Positions 13,754 to 24,100 of a stretch of DNA of 30,638 bases are shown here, piece by piece. Numbering within the stretch: the stretch's first letter is position 1; every line of letters begins with the position of its first letter. A program made the translations under genes and the position numbers. The notes under the pieces were generated by a model. It made no database searches. It was not told where the DNA came from and saw only the letters and a program-made list of their open reading frames with translations. The DNA comes from JBAZCO01 sp041654915 (lineage in GTDB: Bacteria > Bacillota > Clostridia > Christensenellales > DTU072): the NCBI GenBank assembly GCA_041654915.1, contig JBAZCO010000007.1, forward strand, positions 1 through 30,638, read 5' to 3'.

Positions 13754-15295
13754 ATGGCAGAGTTTGCTAAATATTATTTAGACTTTATATGGAGCTTAGG
13801 CAAAAACTTCCTCTCCTTTTTCTCCGCAATATTTGGCGCTATTGGCGGGATATTCTCCAAAGATATACCATCATACTTCTTTAGTTTAGGAGAGGCTATA
13901 AAAGGCTTTGATGTGTTGGGATGGATTACTTTGTTTTTCGTCACAATTATCAATGTTTTGCTAGCCTTTTTTATTTTTTACAGAGCATTTCTTACATTGC
14001 GCAAATATATTTTCTTCCGCAAAAAAGAGATTGAAAAAGAAGAGCTGCTAGAGGAGCTTGCCAAAATGAAAGAGCAAGCCGAACAGCTTGCAATAGAGAA
14101 AAACAAGATTTTCTCTTTAAAGCTTAAAGAGTTAAGTCCGTTTGAGTTGTCAGATGCCCTTCGTGAGGAGGCGGCTGTTGCCGATATCGACACCGCTTGT
14201 GCTATCGACAGCCGCTTTACCAAACTAATAAATATTGATAACAAATACGCATTCCAACAACCGTTCATCAATATGCGTGATTCGGATATGCTAAGCCTTG
14301 CCGAGATAGTAGACCAATTTGTATACTTTGCCGCCTCACAGTTAAAACTTTATTATCGCCCCCACATTGCAAGACTGTTTTTTGCAGGGCTTGCCACATC
14401 TAAAGTTATGATTCTAGAGGGCATAAGCGGTACGGGTAAAACTAGTTTGCCATATGCTATGTCAAAGTTTTTTGGCAACAACGCAGCAATGGTATCCGTT
14501 CAGCCCTCTTGGCGGGATAGGGCGGAACTTATTGGTTACCTCAATGAGTTTACTAAGAAGTTTAACGAAACCGACTTTCTTGCCGCTCTTTATGATGCAA
14601 CTTATAGGGATGACATCAATCTTATAGTACTAGACGAGATGAACCTTGCAAGAATAGAGTATTACTTTGCAGAGTTTTTATCTATTATGGAAATGCCCGA
14701 CACTTCCGAATGGAAGATTGACCTTGTGCCAAGCCCCGATGCGGGCGACCCCAAAAATATTTCGGACGGCAAAATTACCGTGCCGCAAAATGTTTGGTTT
14801 GTGGGAACGGCAAACCAAGACGACTCCACCTTTACCATTACCGACAAAGTGTACGATAGGGCGGTTGCTATTAGCCTAAACGAGAAAGGCAAGTACTTTG
14901 ATGCGCCCATTACCGACAGCGTTAATATGTCTTACGACTATGTGCAGAGCTTGTTTGACAAGGCGGAGAGCGAAAATCAAGTTTCCCGCAAGGCTACGGA
15001 AAAGCTAGAAAAGCTAGACGAATTTATTCGCACTAAATTCAAGGTTGCATTCGGTAACCGTATATTAAAGCAAATCTATGTGTTCGTACCCGTGTTTATC
15101 GCTTGCGGCGGTACAGAGAACGAGGCACTGGACTTTATGCTTGCAACCAAAATTTTAAAGAAGTTTAATGCCCTTAACTTGGTATTTTTAACCAAAGAAA
15201 TTTCCGAACTCATATCGTTAATAGAAAGACTGTTTGGAAAGAATCAGTTTGAGCAATCCATAGACTACCTCAAGCAACTGCAAAAGAATGTCTAA
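13754..15295 (+). CDS. Membrane-anchored McrB-like AAA+ ATPase/GTPase
   Basis: A 513-residue protein with a hydrophobic N-terminus: an amphipathic or hydrophobic stretch at about 12-33 and a clear transmembrane helix at about 54-80. A charged coiled coil at about 88-125 follows, then the P-loop domain. Walker A is GISGTGKTSL (223-232), Walker B IVLDEMN (291-297), with the McrB-type NLARIEYYFAEFLSIME continuing. The sensor region is VWFVGTANQDDSTF (347-360), and Arg369 in KVYDRAV is a possible arginine finger. This is the McrB-like clade that pairs with DUF2357 proteins. Classical McrB is cytoplasmic and drives DNA cleavage; here the N-terminus is membrane-bound and lacks any DNA-reading domain I recognise. 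Sitting between two SipW peptidases, it is likely a motor or remodelling ATPase for the surface system (inference). Confidence 0.87.
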   Translation: MAEFAKYYLDFIWSLGKNFLSFFSAIFGAIGGIFSKDIPSYFFSLGEAIKGFDVLGWITLFFVTIINVLLAFFIFYRAFLTLRKYIFFRKKEIEKEELLEELAKMKEQAEQLAIEKNKIFSLKLKELSPFELSDALREEAAVADIDTACAIDSRFTKLINIDNKYAFQQPFINMRDSDMLSLAEIVDQFVYFAASQLKLYYRPHIARLFFAGLATSKVMILEGISGTGKTSLPYAMSKFFGNNAAMVSVQPSWRDRAELIGYLNEFTKKFNETDFLAALYDATYRDDINLIVLDEMNLARIEYYFAEFLSIMEMPDTSEWKIDLVPSPDAGDPKNISDGKITVPQNVWFVGTANQDDSTFTITDKVYDRAVAISLNEKGKYFDAPITDSVNMSYDYVQSLFDKAESENQVSRKATEKLEKLDEFIRTKFKVAFGNRILKQIYVFVPVFIACGGTENEALDFMLATKILKKFNALNLVFLTKEISELISLIERLFGKNQFEQSIDYLKQLQKNV

Positions 15296-15310
15296 TAGGG
15301 ATGGTGGGCT

Positions 15311-16954
15311 ATGACGGAACGAAATTTAAAAGATTTTTTCAATGAACTTCAACTAGAGGACGACTTTTTCACCAAGACGCTTGACTATATCGCCGCAGGC
15401 AAAACCGAGCTGCAACAAAGCCGTGTTGTGGAAACTATGGTTGTCGATGACGCTTGGATAAGGACGATAGAGTCCCTAATATATTCCGTAGAGAGAATTG
15501 TAAAAGACCCCAAAAAGTTTATAATAGACGAAAGAATTATCGTAAATGTAGAGAAGGCAAAAAAAACCGATGCGGAAACAATTAGGCATCTAGCCTCTCA
15601 TACCAACTATATTCGTGCCATTGGTGACGACGGCTTTATTCAACCAAGCAAACTGCAAGTAAAAGAAATTAATGAGGACTTGCTAATATACGAAAACCGT
15701 TTTGTGTTTTCGCTAATTGAACGCTTAACTACTTTTATAGAGCAACGCTATACCGCTATAAAAGAGCAAATTGACACCTACGACACCACCAACCTAAAGC
15801 TAAAATCCAAGTTTAATATTCATCGTGGAGAAGTGGAGTACGATATTAATATCAAGGTGAGAAACGAAACTGCTAACCGCATTATGCTGCAAAAAAACCA
15901 CGACCTACTAGGGAAAATTGAAGTGCTAAGAAAGCGCATTCTCATTCTCCGTGGCACGCAGTTTTACAAGGCATTATCCAAGGCAAAACCCGTTTACCCG
16001 CCAATAATGAAGACAAATATCATCAATATGCAAAAGGACTATCAAGCGGCATATCAGCTTTGGATGTTTATTAGCTCCTACAACACAATAGGCTTTAGCG
16101 TTGATGTCTCCGATAAGAGAATGCCCATAGACACCGAATACTACGACGACCTTGCTATGCTTGTAGCCCTAGGCATAAAGACTATGGTAAACAACAACTC
16201 AATACGGGAAACCCTGTATAAAAAAACACCGTTTAGGCGCAGACCTAAAAAGAGATATAGAGAAATTCGCCGCATAGATTATGAGCCAAGCTTTAGAGGG
16301 GTGGCAGGGCTAGACAATAAAGAGGCGGTAAACCAATTTTATTTTGATAAAATTAAGGAAATAATAGAGGAGCAAGAGCGCCTTAGAACAAATGACAGGA
16401 TAAATATGGTTACCATACGCAAGACATTCCAAAATGTATTTCGTATTCTCACCAATTTTAGCAACGAGATATTTAACGATATCCTAGGTGTGTCCAGATA
16501 CCCTGAACCAATAAGAAAACTCACATCCCTGCAAAAAAAACAACACGCCTATCGCAAGCAGGATGAATTATATAGGAAGTATGTAATACTAAGCCGCCTC
16601 AAAGCCGCCGAGCTTAGCAAGACGCTATCTAGAGAAAACACCCAAAAAATCAAGCTGGAAAGGTTGCGCTTTAACTATGAGTTGGCTTTGGAAAAAGAGG
16701 GTCAAAAGAAAAAGAAACCCAAGAAAAAGACTATATCTGTTGCCGACCGTGAAAAACGGCTTGCCGATTTGTATGCGAAAGCAGAAAGGGACGAATCTGT
16801 GCGTATGGCAAAAGAAATCAAGCGGCAAGAAACTATATTGGCAAAAGAGCGGGAGCGCTTAGAAAACTTGAAAAAAGCAAGGGAAGAACAGCGTAAAATC
16901 CGTGAGATTGCCAAGCAGATACTTAGCCAGCAAGAGGATAAATGGGAAGACTAA
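15311..16954 (+). CDS. DUF2357-like partner of the McrB-like ATPase, nuclease replaced by coiled coil
   Basis: A 547-residue cytoplasmic-looking protein with no signal peptide or helix. Residues about 1-300 resemble the DUF2357 module found next to McrB-like ATPases: AWIRTIESLIYSVERIVKDP near 48-67, LASHTNYIRAI at 94-104, and the typical NEDLLIYENRFVFSLIERL at 121-139. DUF2357 partners often continue into a PD-(D/E)XK nuclease. Here no such motif is visible; instead a basic region (TPFRRRPKKRYREIRR, 306-321) and a long Lys/Glu/Arg coiled coil (about 455-547) complete the protein. It starts 16 bases after the ATPase gene and overlaps the next gene by 13 bases. I infer that it couples the ATPase to the export or fibre apparatus rather than cutting DNA. 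The family assignment is from pattern recognition only. Confidence 0.72.
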   Translation: MTERNLKDFFNELQLEDDFFTKTLDYIAAGKTELQQSRVVETMVVDDAWIRTIESLIYSVERIVKDPKKFIIDERIIVNVEKAKKTDAETIRHLASHTNYIRAIGDDGFIQPSKLQVKEINEDLLIYENRFVFSLIERLTTFIEQRYTAIKEQIDTYDTTNLKLKSKFNIHRGEVEYDINIKVRNETANRIMLQKNHDLLGKIEVLRKRILILRGTQFYKALSKAKPVYPPIMKTNIINMQKDYQAAYQLWMFISSYNTIGFSVDVSDKRMPIDTEYYDDLAMLVALGIKTMVNNNSIRETLYKKTPFRRRPKKRYREIRRIDYEPSFRGVAGLDNKEAVNQFYFDKIKEIIEEQERLRTNDRINMVTIRKTFQNVFRILTNFSNEIFNDILGVSRYPEPIRKLTSLQKKQHAYRKQDELYRKYVILSRLKAAELSKTLSRENTQKIKLERLRFNYELALEKEGQKKKKPKKKTISVADREKRLADLYAKAERDESVRMAKEIKRQETILAKERERLENLKKAREEQRKIREIAKQILSQQEDKWED

Positions 16955-17562
16955 TAACAAAAATAAAGGGAGCGGGCGGTCTTATCCTCTCCGCCGCCGT
17001 ATTGGTAATCTCCCTTTCGATTGCCTTAAGCACGATATTTGGGTGGTTTGCCATAAGGAATGACCCCGTGCAACAGCCTTTTCAAGTGGTTGTTGTGGGC
17101 GGCGTGCAGGCATCACTAGAGATAGACGGCAACCAATATGCCACTACGGGCTTGAGCCTTAAAAATATTGCCCCCGGTGAGGAATATGAGTTTAAAATCA
17201 CTATTTCTCCCTCAGAGGCGGGATTCATAAGAGTATACTTTGTAAACCCGAGCGGAGCGTTTAGCGACAATGGGATAAGCGGCAATATGAGCGATATAAT
17301 GGGGGTAAAAGTAACCGCTGTAGAAGGGGTGGAAAACCCCGAGGAATTTAAGCAGGAAGACTATACACCCATTAGCGAAATGGAGGAAGAAGGGTATATA
17401 ATAGTAGACGACATTCCTCTTTCCTCTAGCAACAATATAATTATCACCTTTGCCTTGAGGTTCTTGTCTACCCCGCCCGATGGCAAAGATTTGAATATTT
17501 ATCAGGGCAGGCAATTTAACATAGATACTTTGGTAATCGAGCGGTATTTAAACGGTACTTAA
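16942..17562 (+). CDS. SipW-type exported protein, TasA/camelysin-like, GWF cleavage variant
   Basis: A 206-residue exported protein. The hydrophobic segment at about 12-33 ends in LSTIFGWFAIRND, a SipW-type boundary with Gly rather than Ala before WF. The mature part is a beta-rich single domain with LSLKNIAPGEEYEFKITISP, the PG-(D/E)-x-Y pattern typical of TasA/camelysin-like folds, and a C-terminus IDTLVIERYLNGT. No anchor is present. ATG 16942 has a GAGG site 5 bases upstream and lies inside the end of the DUF2357-like gene (13-base overlap), while the next gene begins one base after its stop. That packing suggests a minor subunit made in proportion to the ATPase pair and the second peptidase. 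Exact family membership is not certain. Confidence 0.78.
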   Translation: MGRLITKIKGAGGLILSAAVLVISLSIALSTIFGWFAIRNDPVQQPFQVVVVGGVQASLEIDGNQYATTGLSLKNIAPGEEYEFKITISPSEAGFIRVYFVNPSGAFSDNGISGNMSDIMGVKVTAVEGVENPEEFKQEDYTPISEMEEEGYIIVDDIPLSSSNNIIITFALRFLSTPPDGKDLNIYQGRQFNIDTLVIERYLNGT

Positions 17563-17563
17563 T

Positions 17564-18115
17564 ATGAAGAAATGGATATATTTAATAAATATGGCGCTGA
17601 TAGTCGTAATATTATTTATTGCCGCTACCATCCTTGTTACCGCCGCATTATCTAGATACAAAGACGAGATACCCACTCTGTTTGGCTACTCGCTGCACAT
17701 AGTTGTCACCGACTCTATGTCGCCGGAAATCAATGAAGGAGATTTTGTACTTGCCAAACAGACGGATATAAACGAGGTGGAAACGGGCGACTATGTGGTG
17801 TATGACTCCCCCGACCCTACGCTTGAAGGTAAGGTAATCATACACAGCGTGCTTGCAATAGGCGAGGACGAGAACGGCAGATACTTAACAACCGCAGGGA
17901 TAAGGGAGGGCGCAGTCCCAGACCGCTACCCCGTGCGAGAAATATCGGGCAGGTATGTTTATAGCTCCGCTTTCATAGGCAAAGTGTTTAGCTTTATGAC
18001 AGACTTTAGAAATCTGATGTTTTTAGCCGTTACCACAGGCGCACTCTTTATAGCAGTAAAATATTCGATAAAGGTCGCTGTGCAGATAAAAAATAAAAGG
18101 AGCAGTAATGAATAA
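17564..18115 (+). CDS. SipW-type (ER-type) signal peptidase I, second copy
   Basis: A 183-residue S26B-type membrane peptidase, distinct from the first copy. N-terminal helix at about 6-29, catalytic Ser51 in VVTDSMSPEINEGD, His94 in KVIIHSVLAIGE, and a C-terminal helix at about 150-170. In the third conserved box the usual GD is replaced (TTAGIREGAVPDRYP): the first aspartate is missing, while Asp120 is kept. It lacks the charged tail of the first copy. There is no clear Shine-Dalgarno before ATG 17564, which follows the preceding stop by one base, so it probably depends on translational coupling. Its end overlaps the giant adhesin by 8 bases. Being bracketed by the GWF-type protein and the adhesins hints that it serves these downstream substrates, but specificity cannot be read directly. 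Confidence 0.87.
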   Translation: MKKWIYLINMALIVVILFIAATILVTAALSRYKDEIPTLFGYSLHIVVTDSMSPEINEGDFVLAKQTDINEVETGDYVVYDSPDPTLEGKVIIHSVLAIGEDENGRYLTTAGIREGAVPDRYPVREISGRYVYSSAFIGKVFSFMTDFRNLMFLAVTTGALFIAVKYSIKVAVQIKNKRSSNE

Positions 18116-21100
18116 GACTAGCGCAAGACTAAGAAAATTTTTATTAATCACCGTTACCGTATTGCTTATGAGCGGCGTAGCGGTAACTTTTGCGCAGTTT
18201 TTTCACCAAAACGAGATAACTGCTGAGGACGGCAGCGGCACAGGCGAAGTTAATATAGTTTTTGAAAATGTTACCATTGACAGTTCAGATTTTGAGAAGA
18301 AGGGCGATACTTATACATATAACTTTGATGTGAAAAACAATGGGAGTGCCGCATTCTTTTATTCAATTGTATTTTCTATAAAGTTGGACAGCGAGGAAAA
18401 TCCGCCCAATCTTGCCAAAGCAACATTGCTATACCTAGACGGCAAATTTTTAGGTACGCTTGCCGATGCTGTGGGGAGTGAAGGCACGCTTAATGTTCCT
18501 ATGCCGCACCCGCTATATTCGGGGGAGAATATATCGCACGAGATTAAGCTTGAATATCATATAGGCGCAAACGGATATTTTGCTGATTCCGATTTTGAAC
18601 TCACAGTAAGCGCAAGTGCAAAGCAACTAGTACCAACCAGTGATAAATACTTGTTTGCAAGCTCTCTTTACGACTTGGAGCAAATTTTAGCTAACTACAA
18701 CTATGAAGGCTATACACTGCGCCTAACGGGGGAAATCGAGCTAGACAAAAACATAACTATCTCTAAGCCCGTAACCCTAGATTTAGGCGGGCATACCCTC
18801 AACCTAAACGACAAGCAATTTATATTTGCTTATAGTGACAGCTTGCCGTCCGCTATACTCAACTCCCGCAGCAGCGGAGGGATAAGCGGCGGAACGGTTC
18901 AAGTAAGTTTGCCAAATTCGTACCTGTTAGACCACACAAAGAGTGCGACCCTAACAATAAATTCCGCCTCTGAGCAAGCGGTCAAAGATGCCTACGCCGT
19001 TTACCTTGACGAAGTAATCAAAGGCGGACTTAGAGAGGGTGACGACTTAAAAGGACTATTTGGGATATACATAGACCATTTTGCGGTAGCCATATCTGAC
19101 GATTTAGGGTTGATAGACCAATCCACTCTTGCAATTACCGCAGCGGATTATACGGCGTTTACCCGTCTTACTATAAGTTTCCCGAGCTTTATTCCCCTTG
19201 AATACGATGTAAAAGTTTGGGGCGGTGACCCCGTTGCGGCGGCAAATACGATTATAGAGAACAACTTCTTTTTCCTTCCCGAAGAGTACAAAATTGACAG
19301 CGGAACAAGTATTCCAATTAGCGGCGATATCTTCCTGCCCACAATTTCCCGAAATTCGGAAAGTCCGATAACTTGGATATCATCCAATAGGGATGTGCTA
19401 ACCGAGGAAGGTAAATATACCGCTCCCTATGAGGATGTTGAGTTTGAACTTTCTGTCGTGATAAGTGTTAACGGGATAAATATATTAAAGACATTCAAAT
19501 TGACGGCAATAGCCAAGACGCCCGAAGAAAAAATGCGAGAGATAAGCATTATGCACGATATCCTTGTGTTCACACAGTCGGGAGAAGTGAGAGAGTTATT
19601 CCAAGCGGCGGAATTTGAGCATATGGGGCTAACCGCTTTGACATACACCTTGCCCCCAACAATAGAGGGCATTTTTGAGTTGGATTTAGACAATGCAACA
19701 TTAAAGCTGTTAGAAAGCACGGACATAGAAAACACCTATTTAACCGTTATAGGTACTTTTGACGAAATCCAAGTTTCATCTACGGTAAGTATTAGGATAA
19801 ATATCCTAAGCAATATTAGTTTCCACGATGCGGCTTATCGCAGCATTATGACATATTTATCCGCTATCTCCGAGAACACCCTAGAGGGATTTGCACTCCC
19901 CGACGATTACAAGACGGACACCACCATAGAATATATTATCCGTCCCGGCGAGGTTGGACCTTACTTTAACCCAGATGATGTTCAAGATTTTGTAAAGGTA
20001 AGAGAGGACGGCGGCTTGGATATCGTTGTGGAAAAACTCCCACGGGAAGACACAATCGTTACGGTAGAAGCCAAAATTACTTATGACGAAATAGAAGAAA
20101 TACGATACTTCCGCTTTAGCGTTAGCGGTGTGATACACTATGCCGACGATGATATTGCCGATATTAACTTGTATCAAGAGCTAAGACGCAAATATGACAT
20201 CAATAATGATTGGATTATCACCGCCCAAGAGGCGGCAAATCCTATTGGCGATAATGCAGGTGTTTTGGTCGCTAGCAGTCACAACATAAGTTCTTTAAAG
20301 GGGATAGAGTACTTCACCACCCTTACCGATGCGGATTTGAGTAATAATAATATCACAGACTTATCTCCGCTATCCTCTTTGGTAGGATTGGAAAAATTGG
20401 TCTTGAGCAACAACTTAATTGTGGATACAGACCCCCTCAAGGCGCTTAATGCTCTCAACTATATTGACCTATCCAACAACCTTATCACCAACATCAATTC
20501 ACTAAAAAACAAGGATACAATCACCGACCTTATTCTAAATAACAACAACTTTTTGGGCGACCTTACCGCCATTGCGTATATGCCTTCTTTGGAAAGAGCG
20601 GATATTACTTCTACTCTCGCCACTTCGTCAGAGTTGGTAAAAAACATAAATGTTATTGTTACCGCCGACCAAAACTCCGGTGGCACAATAGCTTTTACAG
20701 GACAAGTCATTAACATTAATAATCATAGGGCAACCAACCTTATTGTAAACACAATTACACCCATCTATGAGTTTCACAATGTAATATACCTCCCGCCTAC
20801 TGTAATATATAATGGGGTATCCTATGATGTTGCTTGGGGGGTATCTCACCCCGACATCGTTAAATTTGAGGGTAGCCGTGCCTATATAGAAAGACCTGTT
20901 GCCGATGTAAATGTGCAACTTTCCGCTCAGATAGTAAATGGCACTATTACTATAACCAGATATTTTGATGTGCTATCGGTGGGCGACGACACGCTTCCCT
21001 CTATGATTTATGACGGCGTGCAAATGCGCCCGTCATCTGAACTTATACCCGATGAAAGGCTAAGGTACTATCTTATAGATAAGTTTGATACGGATGGCAA

Positions 21101-24100
21101 TAAGAACTTGGACGCCACAGAAATGCAAACACATCAGGGGGATATAGACCTTTCTGGCAAAGGTATAAAAGATTTAACGGGACTTGAGTACTTTAAAGAC
21201 ATCATAACCGTGCTAGACCTCAGAAACAACGATTTCACTGATGTTGCGGAGCTTGGCAAGATGACAGGGCTTACCACATTGAGAATAGATGGACAGGTGG
21301 ATAATTTTGACGCACTGCTTGCCATAAATAATAGCTTGAGTTTGTTGCAAATATTTGGGGTACAGGATATCAATACGGACGCAAATCTTGCCACGCTATA
21401 TCAAATATACCTAAACAACCCGGGACTTACGATTTATAAAGATTCTCTAGATGCCATATGGGATGCTTATATTGAGCCATTGGCGACAGCTCTTAAAAAA
21501 CTAGAGGGCATATATCTTTTGTTTGCCGGCGATACCCAAGACAAGATGCAAAAGCTTGCAACGGGTGTTACCGCCGTGATGTATAACGGCGATATAGTTC
21601 CGCTTGATGTAACCTATGCACGCCTGAGCGGGCAGTATGGGATTGTATCAATAGATAATGAACCATGGATACGGCTTCGATACAATGCAATGCCCGCACA
21701 AGACGAATATGGCAGACTTAATGCAACGGTATCTATTGGTTCAACAAGCGTTACTAGAGAGCTTACAGTGATTAGCGTATATGACACAGAGATGCACTTG
21801 GAAATGTTAGATGAAGGGGGTCAAACTTACTTTCAGCTTTTACATGAAGTTGTTCCCAATTCTGCGGCAAGAAGATTGATTCTTGGTCGTTTAAATAATA
21901 CCAGCGGTCCATCAGCAACGATCTATCAAGGCAATGAAATAAGATATATATCAAGAACTTCCTACCTAGGACTTTCAAGCATATCGTTCACGGGAGAAGG
22001 TATTTATGGAGTGAAAGGGCTAGAGATTTTTAAGGGAAGTACCACCCTTACAACAATTACCCTCACAGGATATATGACTAAACCCAATTATACTGAAGGC
22101 AGTATTTCGGATACTATATTCACCAATTCCGGATACCTTTCTTTGGATGTGTTGAACAGCGCCGATTATCCTTCCTTGCGTACGATAACTATTAACAACT
22201 CTGTTGTTGACTTGTTTGAGTTAAAGGAAGTTACTGACTTCACCACCCTTACCGTAAATAATGCCAGAAAAGTGGTTATGGATAGGACGCCCGACGGTGA
22301 GGAAAGAGAAAGTGTTTTTACTCATCTTACCGCCCTTACCAGCGTGACAATAACCAACTCTCAAGTGAGAGATTTTTGGGCGGTGCAAGAACTTAAAAAT
22401 GTTATATATTTAAGGTTGCATGGCAATGCTCTTGCCAATATGACGCTCACCGACTATTATGTAGGGGAAGCATATGAAAATGTATTTGGCAGAGAAATAG
22501 ATTACCGCATACTTGATGCCAACACCCCATGGACACCTAAGTCGTTAGACATAAGTGACCTAGGGGTAACCTTTGTTCAAGACGGGACTGCGGTTATGCC
22601 ATACCCCTATGCGGTAACATATTTAAACTTACAACAGGCAGGCAGTAGCATCACTATCAATTTTCCCACCAGATATAACAGCAGTGTGGATAATATAGAG
22701 TGGGTTGCTACGGCAGGGCAGTCAACCTATACGGTTAATGGCACAGTGTTCACTTTTTCTGCACCGACTACCGTTACTACCTTGACACGCTTAACTGGTA
22801 AGCTATATGTGGCAGGCAGCAACCCTCGTTCCTATATAGGCGGCGCAGAGGTTGAGTATGTATTCGTTTCCCTAAAAACAGCAGGCACGACAGGCTTTAC
22901 TGCGGGCGTGTTGGACATCAACCATGCGTTTATGGAAAACGATAGGTTTTTAGACCATCGCTTTGCTTTGTATATGCTAGGGCTTGCTACTGAAAGCGGC
23001 ACAACGGGAACTTTTACAGAGAGTTCTGTAAAGGGAATCACGATAATTAATAATCACGCTCCCAATGCTGCCACGGTTACCACAACTTTTTATAATATAA
23101 AAGGTATAAGATACTTTACTGGATTAGAAACCATCAATTTGGGATTCCATACGGTAACAGATATTAGTGAGATTTACTACCTTACAAGCTTAGTAAACTT
23201 GCGTATGTATCAAAACCGCATAGACAATCTTTGGGCAACAATTGGCGGAGAAACAAGAAGTATATTTTATAATACACCAAACCTTGCGGTGGTTGATTTA
23301 TATAATAACTCGCTTATACAAGATTACTTGCCTATTGCGTATAAAACAGAATCAACACCAAGAGATGCGGCACACCTAATTAACCTAAATACGATAAGCA
23401 TATATCAAGGTGAGATAGCATATTTCCCCGCTGTATTAGTAAATGACGACCCCGAAAATATTATCAAAATGGCAAAAGCGTGGTGGAATGAGAGGAAAGA
23501 TAGGACTATTGCACCTCAGCCAAACCTAATTCTTATTAATAACCACAGTAATTTAAACAACTATGCAAGAGTGAACGAGTTTTTTGGTGTGATAGAGGCT
23601 TTGGAAACAATAACCACCCCCTCGGAAGTAAGCGTAGACACCGCTCTCACTTCATCAATTAATGCCAACGGGAATGATTATTCTCTTACTTGGGTGACGC
23701 ACGGCTCAGACAATAATATCACTTTTTCGGGTGCGGGTGTGGTTAGCTCAATAAGTCCCGAAATATCCCACAGCAACCATACGATAACGGTAAGGGTAGA
23801 AACCTCAATATCAGGTGTTAATTCTCCTATATCTCGCCTAATAGACTTAAATATTTATGTTCAAGGCAATCGTGATGATTATGACTTATGGGTGGAGATT
23901 ACTCCTTTTGAACTTAATACGGCATACAAGGATTATGAAAGTGATGCTCTCCCTTATAAAAATCTTGGAAATCAAGCTGATAACCATATTTTGCCAGCAC
24001 ACTTAATAATTCCTGATGCCACATTCAGAAACTTTATGTTTTATAATTATGATACCAACAACAATAATATTTTGGATATTGTGACCGCTAATAACGAAAG

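Noticed and set aside
13754..16954. A standard McrBC-type restriction or defence module
   Set aside because: The ATPase is membrane-anchored without a DNA-reading domain, the partner shows no visible PD-(D/E)XK motif, and neighbours are signal peptidases and exported proteins. A defence role is not fully excluded.
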